From contig JAGVUK010000105.1 of NCBI GenBank assembly GCA_019136335.1, positions 1 to 7,180 on the forward strand: DNA of 7,180 bases. The letters are read 5' to 3'. The notes beneath the pieces were generated by a model that ran no database searches, was not told where the DNA came from, and was given only the letters and a program-made list of their open reading frames with translations. Shown here piece by piece: positions 1-6,415 of this stretch. The translations under genes were made by a program, and so were the position numbers. The stretch's first letter is position 1; each line of letters begins with the position of its first letter. The stretch is from Methanomicrobiales archaeon. GTDB taxonomy: Archaea > Halobacteriota > Methanomicrobia > Methanomicrobiales > Methanoculleaceae.

Positions 1-636
1 ACCGAGGGATCGCACGATGCCCTATGGGCGGCCTTTGCCGCCCGGACGATGGGGCTCGACCTTGAGATCGTCACCCCGACAGAAGAGGAGGTCGCGGAGG
101 CCATCCGCCGGGTGGTCCGGGTGATACCCGACCCGACAAACCCGGTCGACGCCTCGATCGCGACGACCCTCTTCTTTGTCGCCGCCCGGGCCGCCGAGCT
201 CGGACATACCCGGATCCTCGCCGGGCAGGGGGCAGACGAGCTCTTCGGCGGCTACGCCCGCTACCTCTCCTCCCCGGACCTCGCGGCGGAGCTCGAACGG
301 GACATTGCGGACCACGAGCGCCAGAGGGTGCGGGACCAGGCAGTGGCGGCACTTCATAAGGCATACTTCTCGATGCCCTACCTCGACATCCGGGTGGTGC
401 GCGCAGCAAGGTCGATCCCCGCAGGCGAGAAGGTGCGCGGAGGGGTGAGAAAGCATCCCCTGCGAGCAGTCGCACAACGGCACATCCCCGCCGAAATCGC
501 CCGGGCCGAGAAGAAAGCGATGCAATACGGGAGCGGAATATGGCAAGCGATACAACGACTCTCGTGTCAAAACGGTTATAAAAAGTCGGTACAAGGGTAC
601 TTAACGGAGATCAGTAGGGCAGAACATGGTAACTGA
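1..636 (+). CDS. Asparagine synthase-like ATP-pyrophosphatase, 3' part (5' end outside window)
   Basis: This is the C-terminal part of an asparagine-synthetase (class B type) ATP-PPase domain; the reading frame is open from base 1, so the start and the SGGxDS PP-loop lie upstream. What is visible is the GSHDALWAA helix (bases 7-33), the pyrophosphate-binding LAGQGADELFGGY motif (bases 217-255), the MPYLDIRVVRAARSIP segment (373-420) and the conserved tail RKHPLRAVAQRHIP...EKKAMQYGSGIW (about 448-543). Family members activate a carboxylate with ATP and form an amide, classically aspartate to asparagine. Whether this protein has an N-terminal glutaminase domain cannot be seen; methanogens often carry short stand-alone versions of uncertain substrate, so the exact reaction is inference. 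The stop codon TGA (634-636) overlaps the gatC start by 11 bp. The last 25 or so codons are clearly richer in AT than the rest and coincide with a probable promoter. Confidence 0.85.
   Translation, partial: TEGSHDALWAAFAARTMGLDLEIVTPTEEEVAEAIRRVVRVIPDPTNPVDASIATTLFFVAARAAELGHTRILAGQGADELFGGYARYLSSPDLAAELERDIADHERQRVRDQAVAALHKAYFSMPYLDIRVVRAARSIPAGEKVRGGVRKHPLRAVAQRHIPAEIARAEKKAMQYGSGIWQAIQRLSCQNGYKKSVQGYLTEISRAEHGN
569..610 (+). promoter_or_regulatory. Probable archaeal promoter for the gatCAB-topA operon
   Basis: The element TTATAAAA (576-583) matches an archaeal TATA box and is preceded by an A-rich stretch (569-572) that could serve as a weak BRE. The usual TATA-to-start distance of about 25 bp would put transcription start near 604-608, giving a leader of roughly 20 nt before the gatC ATG at 626. 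The site lies inside the 3' end of the upstream coding sequence, in a conspicuous AT-rich patch in otherwise GC-rich DNA. No comparable TATA-like element is seen at the downstream junctions. Prediction from sequence only; the upstream gene could also read through. Confidence 0.5.
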
Positions 637-895
637 GAGCGATATAGAGCATATAGCAGAGCTTGCGGATATCGGCATATCGAGAGATGAGGTGCCGGAA
701 TTCACCAGGCAGTTCAACGCGATCCTCGAATACTTTGAGGTCCTCGACACCGTAGAGGGCGAAAGCGCCCCGGCGGATGGGATCACGAACGTCTTCCGGG
801 AGGACGAGCCCCGGCCCTGCCTCCCGCAGGAGGCGGTCCTCGCAAACGCGGGGTCGACCGAGAACGGGTTTATCAAGACGCCGAGGGTGATGTAA
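626..895 (+). CDS. gatC: Asp/Glu-tRNA amidotransferase subunit C
   Basis: An 89-residue GatC, the small non-catalytic subunit that wraps around the GatA-GatB interface and stabilises the GatCAB complex in the cytoplasm. It begins with the typical pattern VTESDIEHIAELADIGIS (residues 2-19), continues with FTRQFNAILEYFEVLD (about residues 26-41), and ends with the family signature of acidic-R-P residues followed by LANAGSTENGFIKTPRVM, equivalent to the usual L.NAP....GFF.VP.V. Length is close to the family norm of about 95. ATG 626 is the only plausible start: there is an in-frame TAA at 602-604 and no other ATG nearby. The ribosome site is not strong; GGAG at 606-609 is far from the ATG and AGGG at 616-619 is closer. 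The first 20 or so codons use AT-rich codons (several ATA) unlike the rest of the operon, as expected just behind a promoter. It overlaps the upstream gene by 11 bp and abuts gatA without a gap. Confidence 0.93.
   Translation: MVTESDIEHIAELADIGISRDEVPEFTRQFNAILEYFEVLDTVEGESAPADGITNVFREDEPRPCLPQEAVLANAGSTENGFIKTPRVM
883..891 (+). promoter_or_regulatory. Shine-Dalgarno site for gatA (GTG start)
   Basis: GAGGGTGAT (883-891) is a near-match to the methanogen Shine-Dalgarno GGAGGTGAT and ends 4 nt before the GTG at 896. It lies within the last codons of gatC and supports GTG 896 as the gatA start, since the frame is closed by the gatC TAA immediately upstream. Confidence 0.65.
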
Positions 896-2197
896 GTGGC
901 GGGAACTCTCGACTTCTCGCCGGACGACCGGTGCAACGCCTTCATCACCACCTGCCGTGAGGCACGGTTCTCCGACGGTGCGCTCGCCGGTGTCGCCGTC
1001 GCGGTCAAGGACAACATATCGACGGCGGGCATCCGGACCACCTGCGCATCAAGGATCCTTGAAGGCTACGTCCCGCCCTACGACGCCCACGTCATCGAAC
1101 TCCTCCGGAAGGAGGGGGCCGCCATCGTCGGCAAGACCAACATGGACGAGTTCGGTATGGGCTCAACCACCGAGACGAGCGCGTTCGGCCCCACCCGAAA
1201 CCCGGCCGACCCGACACGGGTTCCCGGCGGCTCGTCCGGCGGGAGTGCCGCCGCCCTCGCCGCAGGCCTCGTCCCGATGGCGCTCGGCACCGACACCGGC
1301 GGTTCGATCCGGTGTCCCGCAGCGTTCTGCGGGGTCGTGGGGCTCAAACCTACCTACGGCCGGGTTTCCCGCTACGGCCTCATCGCCTACGCGAACTCAC
1401 TTGAGCAGATCGGGCCGATGGCGCGGACGGTGGAGGACGTATCGAGGTTGATGTCGGTGATCGCGAAGTACGATCCCCGCGACTCGACGATGCTGGATCG
1501 GCCGTACGACCACCGGCCGTCGGCTGATATCGCCGGCCTCCGGGTCGGCGTCCCGGAGGAGTACTTCGGGGAAGGCGTGGACCCCCGCGTCGCGGAGACG
1601 GTTCGGGACGCCATCGGCGTCCTTGAGGAACTCGGGGCCAGTACGGTGCCGGTGAGCATCCCGGGCATGCGGTATGCGCTTGCGGCCTACTACGTCATCT
1701 GCACGGGCGAGGCCTCCTCGAACCTCGCGCGGTTCGATGGCGTCCGCTACGGCCCGGCGGTCGACATCAGGAAGTCCTGGCATGACGCCTACCAGGAGAT
1801 CCGGCAGGCGAACTTCGGGGCCGAGGTCCGGCGCCGGGTCATGCTCGGTACCTTCGCCCTCTCGGCCGGCTACGCCGGCAGGTACTACGCGAAGGCCCTA
1901 GGGGCCCGGCAGAAGATCCGGCAGGACTTCGAGCGGGCCCTCCGTGACGCAGACGTCATCGCCGGCCCGACGATGCCGACCGTGGCCTTCCGCCTCGGCG
2001 AGAAGACCGATCCGCTCTCGCTCTACCTCGCCGACATACTCACGGCACCGGCGAACCTCGCCGGGATCCCGGCGATATCGGTCCCGTGCGGCAGGGTTGA
2101 CGGCCTCCCCGTGGGCTTCCAGCTGATGGGAAGGCAGTTTGAGGACGAGCGCGTCGTCGACGCCGCCTATGCCTACGAGCAGGAGGTGAGGGCATGA
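896..2197 (+). CDS. gatA: Asp/Glu-tRNA amidotransferase subunit A (amidase)
   Basis: GatA, 433 residues, is the glutaminase subunit of GatCAB: it hydrolyses glutamine (or accepts asparagine) and releases ammonia that is channelled to GatB. It carries the complete amidase-signature catalytic triad: Lys38 in AVKDN, cis-Ser113 in PGGSSGGSAA and nucleophile Ser137 in GTDTGGSIR. The 75- and 24-residue spacings equal those I recall for Staphylococcus aureus GatA (Lys79, Ser154, Ser178). Other family blocks are KTNMDEFGMGSTTE (80-93), VGLKPTYGRVSRYGL, SYYVI-like AAYYVICTGEASSNLARFDGVRYG, VMLGTFALSAGY and NLAGIPAISVPCG. Translation starts at GTG 896, directly after the gatC TAA and in the same frame. 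The protein starts about 40 residues later than bacterial GatA, so the N-terminal helices before the 'NAF' segment are missing. No upstream extension is possible, and I believe short GatA is normal in Methanomicrobiales. It overlaps gatB by 4 bp (ATGA). Confidence 0.95.
   Translation: MAGTLDFSPDDRCNAFITTCREARFSDGALAGVAVAVKDNISTAGIRTTCASRILEGYVPPYDAHVIELLRKEGAAIVGKTNMDEFGMGSTTETSAFGPTRNPADPTRVPGGSSGGSAAALAAGLVPMALGTDTGGSIRCPAAFCGVVGLKPTYGRVSRYGLIAYANSLEQIGPMARTVEDVSRLMSVIAKYDPRDSTMLDRPYDHRPSADIAGLRVGVPEEYFGEGVDPRVAETVRDAIGVLEELGASTVPVSIPGMRYALAAYYVICTGEASSNLARFDGVRYGPAVDIRKSWHDAYQEIRQANFGAEVRRRVMLGTFALSAGYAGRYYAKALGARQKIRQDFERALRDADVIAGPTMPTVAFRLGEKTDPLSLYLADILTAPANLAGIPAISVPCGRVDGLPVGFQLMGRQFEDERVVDAAYAYEQEVRA
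2181..2189 (+). promoter_or_regulatory. Shine-Dalgarno site for gatB
   Basis: AGGAGGTGA (2181-2189) is an almost perfect anti-16S match, 4 nt before the gatB ATG at 2194, and sits inside the last codons of gatA. It is the strongest ribosome site in the window and suits independent initiation at the ATGA overlap. Confidence 0.8.
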
Positions 2198-3609
2198 AGA
2201 CGATCGTCGGGCTTGAGATCCACGTCCAGCTCGCGACGGCGACGAAGCTCTTCTGCGGGTGCTCGACGGACTACCGCGACGACGGACCCAACACCCACTG
2301 CTGTCCGGTCTGTCTCGGGCTCCCCGGGTCGCTCCCGCGCCTGAACAGAAAAGCGGTCGAGTACGGCCTACTGGTGGCAAAAGCCCTCGGCATGAGGGTG
2401 CTGGAAGAGTCGGAGTTCGCCCGGAAGAACTACTTCTATCCCGACCTCCCGAAGGCCTACCAGATCACCCAGTACGACAAACCGCTCGCGGTCGAAGGGA
2501 TCATTGAGATCGAGGACGATGAGGGACACGAGAAGATCGTCCGGATCACCCGGGTGCACCTCGAGGAGGACCCGGGACGACTCGTCCACGTCGCGGGCGC
2601 CTCGAAGTACTCGCTCGTCGACTATAACAGGTCGGGCATCCCGCTCCTTGAGATCGTCACCGAGCCGGATATGCGCTCCCCGCAGGAGGCGCGCCGGTTC
2701 CTCAACAAACTCAGGACGATCCTCGAGTATCTCAGGGTCTTCGACGGCGACCGGGAGGGGTCCCTCCGTGTGGACGCAAACATATCGCTCGAGGGCTCAG
2801 AAAGGGTCGAGGTCAAGAACATCTCCTCGTACAAAGGCGTCGAGAAGGCCCTCACCTTCGAGGTGACCCGGCAGAAGAACCTGCGCCGGCGTGGGCAGAC
2901 GGTGACGAGGGAGACCCGGCACTTCATGGAAGGGCGCGGGATCACCACATCCGCCCGCGGCAAGGAGGAGGAGCACGACTACCGCTACTTCCCGGAACCC
3001 GATCTGCGGCCGCTCCGTGTCACGGATTGGGTCGCGGAGATCGACCTCCCCGAACTTCCCGCCGCCCGGAAGAACCGGTTCATGGCGCAGTACGGCATAT
3101 CGCCGAACCACGCCCGGACCCTGACCGGCGACCCGAAACTTGCCGACTTCTACGAGCGCGTGGCGCCCGTCGACCCGGCCCTCGCCGCGACCTGGGTGGC
3201 CGACACCCTCCTTGGGGAGCTCAACTACCGCGACATGAGCATCGCCGCCGTCCCGGCCGACCGCATCGCAGAACTCCTCGGCCTCCTCAGGGCGGAGACG
3301 GTCACCGACCGGGCCGGCGTCCAGGTCCTGCGGGAGATGCTCGATGCCTGCGCCGCGGGCCGACCCTCCGAGAGACCCGCCGCGATCGTGAAGCGCGAGA
3401 ACCTGGGAAGAACCACGGGAGACGACTTCTCTGCGATCGTGCGGACGGTGATCGCCTCAAACCCGCAGGCGGTGGAAGACTACCATGCCGGCAGGAAAGG
3501 AGCCCTGAACTTCCTCGTGGGGCAGGTGATGAAAGAAACCCGCGGCAGGGCGGACCCGCGGGAACTCGGGCGAATCGTATCCGAATGCATTGAGAAAGGC
3601 GAGGTGTAA
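2194..3609 (+). CDS. gatB: Asp/Glu-tRNA amidotransferase subunit B (kinase/transamidase)
   Basis: GatB, 471 residues, binds the mischarged tRNA, phosphorylates the aminoacyl side chain with ATP and lets ammonia from GatA displace the phosphate. In archaea the expected product is Asn-tRNA(Asn), as Gln-tRNA(Gln) is normally made by GatDE. The start MKTIVGLEIHVQL is canonical, with the metal-binding His10. A zinc knuckle is present, Cys21-x-Cys23 and Cys37-x2-Cys40 (C36 is an adjacent extra Cys), followed by GLPGSLPRLN. The signature RKNYFYPDLPKAYQITQYD is at residues 77-95, acidic ligands lie in HLEEDPGR (122-129) and LLEIVTEPD (151-159), and EGSLRVDANIS and DYRYFPEPDLRPL follow. The C-terminal helical YqeY-like tRNA-binding tail ends in AVEDYHAGRKGALNFLVGQVMKETRGRADP. 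Length is typical (about 470-480). It overlaps gatA by 4 bp, and topA follows after 6 bp, so translation is probably coupled. Nothing is missing. Confidence 0.96.
   Translation: MKTIVGLEIHVQLATATKLFCGCSTDYRDDGPNTHCCPVCLGLPGSLPRLNRKAVEYGLLVAKALGMRVLEESEFARKNYFYPDLPKAYQITQYDKPLAVEGIIEIEDDEGHEKIVRITRVHLEEDPGRLVHVAGASKYSLVDYNRSGIPLLEIVTEPDMRSPQEARRFLNKLRTILEYLRVFDGDREGSLRVDANISLEGSERVEVKNISSYKGVEKALTFEVTRQKNLRRRGQTVTRETRHFMEGRGITTSARGKEEEHDYRYFPEPDLRPLRVTDWVAEIDLPELPAARKNRFMAQYGISPNHARTLTGDPKLADFYERVAPVDPALAATWVADTLLGELNYRDMSIAAVPADRIAELLGLLRAETVTDRAGVQVLREMLDACAAGRPSERPAAIVKRENLGRTTGDDFSAIVRTVIASNPQAVEDYHAGRKGALNFLVGQVMKETRGRADPRELGRIVSECIEKGEV
3601..3606 (+). promoter_or_regulatory. Shine-Dalgarno site for topA (GTG start)
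   Basis: GAGGTG (3601-3606) forms the last codons of gatB and lies 9 nt before the GTG at 3616. Together with the perfect N-terminal Toprim start MHLIIAEK it fixes topA initiation at this GTG. Confidence 0.6.
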
Positions 3610-3615
3610 TCCGCA

Positions 3616-6411
3616 GTGCACCTGATCATAGCAGAAAAGAACATCTCAGCAAACCGGATCGCGCAGATCCTCGCCGGCAACGAGAAGGTGAGGGCGGTCA
3701 AGGAGGGGAGCGTATCGACCTACTCCTTCGACAACAAGACGGTGGTGGGCCTCAAAGGGCACGTGGTGGAGGTGGACTTCGAGCCCGGCTACACGAACTG
3801 GAGAAGCGAGATCCACACCCCGCGAAGCCTCATCGACGCCGGCACCGTCAAGAAACCGACCGAGAAGAAGATCGTCAACCTTATCCAGAAACTCTCAAAG
3901 AAGGCGGACCTCGTCACCATCGCCACCGACTACGATACCGAAGGAGAACTGATCGGGAAGGAGGCCTACGAGCTCGTCCGCGCGGTGAACCCCACGGTCA
4001 GGATCAACCGGGCCCGGTTCTCCGCGATAACCCCGGCGGAGATCCGGACCGCCTTTGAGAACCCAACAGACCTCGACTTCGCGCTCGCGGCCGCCGGCGA
4101 GGCCCGCCAGACGGTCGACCTGATGTGGGGAGCGTCGCTGACCCGGTTCATCAGCCTTGCGGCGCGGCGCGGCGGTAAAGACATCCTCTCTGTCGGCCGG
4201 GTCCAGAGCCCGACGCTCGCGATGATCGTGAACCGGGAGCGCGAGATCGAGAGCTTCGTCCCCCAGACCTACTGGATGCTCACGCTTGTGACGGAGAAGG
4301 ACGGCGTGCCGGTGGAGGCGCGGCATACCGCCGGGCGGTTCACCGACCACGAGGCGGCCCTCGCCGCTAGAGCGGGGACAAAGGAGCCTCTCACGGTCAC
4401 GGACGTCAAAGAGGGGCAGAAGACCGACCGGGCGCCGACACCGTTCGACACCACGACCTTCATCGTCGCGGCGAGCCGCCTGGGCCTCTCGGCGGCGAAC
4501 GCCATGCGGATCGCCGAAGACCTCTATATGAACGGGTACATCTCCTACCCGAGGACCGACAACACGGTCTACCCGAAGTCCCTGAACCTGAACGGCATTC
4601 TTGAGACGCTCCGGGGAGGGGTCTTCGATGCGGACGTCGCCTGGGTGCAGCAGCACCGGCGGCCGGTCCCGACCCGGGGCAAGAAGGAGAGCACCGACCA
4701 CCCGCCGATCCACCCGACGGGATCGGCGAGCCGCGAGGCTCTCGGGCAGGACCGGTGGAAGGTCTACGAACTCGTCGTCCGGCGGTTCCTCGCGACCCTC
4801 TCTCCCGACGCGACCTGGACGACGACGAAGTGCCTCTTCGACGCCTCCGGCGAGCCCTACACGGCAACGGGCGGGCGGCTCCTCTCGCCGGGATGGCGCC
4901 GGGTCTACCCCTACTCGGAGGCGAAGGAGAATATCCTCCCGGCGTTCGTCCCGGGCGAACGCCTGCCGATCAGGAAGGTGAACCTTGAGGAGAAGCAGAC
5001 GCAGCCGCCGGCGCGCTACTCCCAGAGCAGGCTCATCCAGGTGATGGAGGAGCTTGGCCTCGGCACGAAGAGCACCCGGCACGAGGTGATCGGCAAACTC
5101 ATCTCCCGCCGCTACGTGGAGGGGAACCCGCTCCGGCCGACCCTCGTCGGGAGGGCCGTCACGGACGCGCTCGACAACCACGCAGAGACGATCACCGAGC
5201 CCGAGATGACCCGGACGCTTGAGGAGCATATGCAGCTCATCAAGCAGCGCGAGCGGTCCCGCGACGACGTCGTCATGGAGTCCCGGGGGATGCTCCACCA
5301 GGTCTTTGACAAACTCGAAGCGCACAAGAAGGAGATCGGCGAAGAGATCATGGAGCAGACCGCGGAAGAGCATACCGTCGGCCCCTGCCCCGTCTGCGGC
5401 CACGATCTGCGGATCCGCCATATTGGCGTCTCCCAGTTCATCGGGTGTACCGGCTACCCGGAGTGCCGGTTCAACATCAGCCTACCCGGCAGCACCTGGG
5501 GGAAGGCGATCCGGACCGACGAGACCTGCGAGACGCACGGGCTCTCCCACGTCCGCCTGATCCGGAAAGGATCCCCCCCGTGGACGATCGGCTGCCCGCT
5601 CTGCAGTCATATTGCCTCGAACATCGAGGCGCTCCGGATGATGCCCTCGATGACCGACGACCTCGTGCAGCGCCTGCACGCGCACCACATCTACACGGTC
5701 TCCGAGATCGCGGGCATGCAGCCTCACGACCTCACGGGTGCCGCCGGTGTCGGCCCAGAAGAAGCCGGACGGCTTATCCGGGAGGCGGAGGATGCGCTCG
5801 AGATCCTCCGGCGCCGTTCGGAACTCCGGAAGTTCGTCCGGAAGATCGTCCCGCCGAGGAAGGGCCGGAGCCATGCGAAGATCACACGAAGTCTCATCGA
5901 GCAGGGGATCGGGGATATCCGCGCGCTCTCGCGGGCGGAGCCTGCGGCCCTGAAGAAGGCCGGCATCGGCGATGCCGGGGCGAGCGAGCTCCTCACGGCG
6001 GCCCGCGGGCTCTGCAACGAGCGCACCCTCCGGGAGGCCGGCGTCTCCGCGGTCAGCCTGAAGAAGTACCAGGCGGGGGGCGTCGCGAGCCCCGACGACC
6101 TCTGCTACCTCCCGATTCCCTACCTCTCAAGCAAAACCGGCATTAATCCGGAGACCGTACATAAACATGCGGATATGGTCTGCAGGCACCTCGGGCGCCC
6201 CGCCCCGGCAAAGGTCACCAGGACTGCGCTCGAGCGCGGGCGAAAAGAACTCCTCGCGGTCCCCGGCATCGGGGAGGCGACCGTGGAGAGACTCCACCTT
6301 GCAGGCATCTACGACGCCGCGACGCTTCGCGAGGCCGACCCGGAGGAGGTCTCCTCGATCACCGGCATCGCAAAGGCGAGAATCCGCGACTACATCAGCC
6401 ACCTGAAGTGA
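3616..6411 (+). CDS. topA: DNA topoisomerase I (type IA), archaeal, with helix-hairpin-helix C-terminal tail
   Basis: A 931-residue type IA topoisomerase, which relaxes negative supercoils by Mg-dependent single-strand cutting through a 5'-phosphotyrosine. The Toprim domain (about 1-150) has Glu7 in LIIAEK and the acidic triad D105-x-D107-x-E109 in ATDYDTEGELIG. GRVQSPTL is at 194-201. The active site is Tyr311 with Arg313 in YISYPRTD, followed by the conserved HPPIHPT (362-368) and the LGLGTKST block (480-487). Two zinc ribbons follow: C591-x2-C594...C611-x5-C617, with the typical CPVCG and GCTGYPECR, and C638-x2-H641...C660-x2-C663. Residues about 676-931 form roughly four diverged helix-hairpin-helix modules, the last with the classic VPGIGEATVERL (882-893), separated by basic linkers such as 732-755. 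The core matches archaeal topA, a branch related to topoisomerase III. The GTG start gives a canonical N-terminus. The gap to gatB is 6 bp and to the GGGPS gene 4 bp. No frameshift or missing active-site residue was seen. Confidence 0.96.
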   Translation: MHLIIAEKNISANRIAQILAGNEKVRAVKEGSVSTYSFDNKTVVGLKGHVVEVDFEPGYTNWRSEIHTPRSLIDAGTVKKPTEKKIVNLIQKLSKKADLVTIATDYDTEGELIGKEAYELVRAVNPTVRINRARFSAITPAEIRTAFENPTDLDFALAAAGEARQTVDLMWGASLTRFISLAARRGGKDILSVGRVQSPTLAMIVNREREIESFVPQTYWMLTLVTEKDGVPVEARHTAGRFTDHEAALAARAGTKEPLTVTDVKEGQKTDRAPTPFDTTTFIVAASRLGLSAANAMRIAEDLYMNGYISYPRTDNTVYPKSLNLNGILETLRGGVFDADVAWVQQHRRPVPTRGKKESTDHPPIHPTGSASREALGQDRWKVYELVVRRFLATLSPDATWTTTKCLFDASGEPYTATGGRLLSPGWRRVYPYSEAKENILPAFVPGERLPIRKVNLEEKQTQPPARYSQSRLIQVMEELGLGTKSTRHEVIGKLISRRYVEGNPLRPTLVGRAVTDALDNHAETITEPEMTRTLEEHMQLIKQRERSRDDVVMESRGMLHQVFDKLEAHKKEIGEEIMEQTAEEHTVGPCPVCGHDLRIRHIGVSQFIGCTGYPECRFNISLPGSTWGKAIRTDETCETHGLSHVRLIRKGSPPWTIGCPLCSHIASNIEALRMMPSMTDDLVQRLHAHHIYTVSEIAGMQPHDLTGAAGVGPEEAGRLIREAEDALEILRRRSELRKFVRKIVPPRKGRSHAKITRSLIEQGIGDIRALSRAEPAALKKAGIGDAGASELLTAARGLCNERTLREAGVSAVSLKKYQAGGVASPDDLCYLPIPYLSSKTGINPETVHKHADMVCRHLGRPAPAKVTRTALERGRKELLAVPGIGEATVERLHLAGIYDAATLREADPEEVSSITGIAKARIRDYISHLK
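5641..6408 (+). other. Tandem helix-hairpin-helix region of TopA
   Basis: About four modules of roughly 50 residues share the pattern 'L...GI..i..L..a.p..L....Gi....a..l': residues about 676-731 (HIYTVSEIAGMQPHDLTGAAGVGPEEAGRL within it), 752-800 (GIGDIRALSRAEPAALKKAGIG), 801-859 (GGVASPDDLCYLPIPYLSSKTGI) and 876-930 (GIYDAATLREADPEEVSSITGIA). These resemble HHH_5-type non-sequence-specific DNA-binding modules. Module borders were set by eye; modules 2 and 3 are the most diverged. Confidence 0.7.
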
Positions 6412-6415
6412 CACC

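Noticed and set aside
22..594. A 190-codon open frame on the minus strand across the asparagine-synthase fragment
   Set aside because: Antisense to a gene with clear conserved motifs; its apparent Cys/His content does not form a known zinc pattern.
3027..3593. A 188-codon open frame on the + strand inside gatB
   Set aside because: Frame shadow of gatB's C-terminal half; Arg/Pro/Gly-rich and no motif.
3604..3620. Possible separate promoter in the gatB-topA gap
   Set aside because: The gap is 6 bp and no TATA-like element is seen in the 60 bp before it; a Shine-Dalgarno site explains the conserved look.
4368..4379. Small palindrome around CTAG (CCGCTAGAGCGG) in topA
   Set aside because: Five-base arms in GC-rich coding DNA are expected by chance, and no T-tract follows, so it is not a terminator.
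3895..5421. A 508-codon open frame on the minus strand, opposite topA
   Set aside because: It is exactly antisense to a well-recognised topoisomerase and mirrors its GC-rich codon bias; the translation is low-complexity (rich in R, D, V, L, P) with no recognisable motif.
5445..6146. A 233-codon open frame on the + strand inside topA
   Set aside because: Out of frame with the topoisomerase; composition is R/P/A/G-rich as expected for a frame-shifted reading of GC-rich coding DNA, and no ribosome site or family motif is visible.
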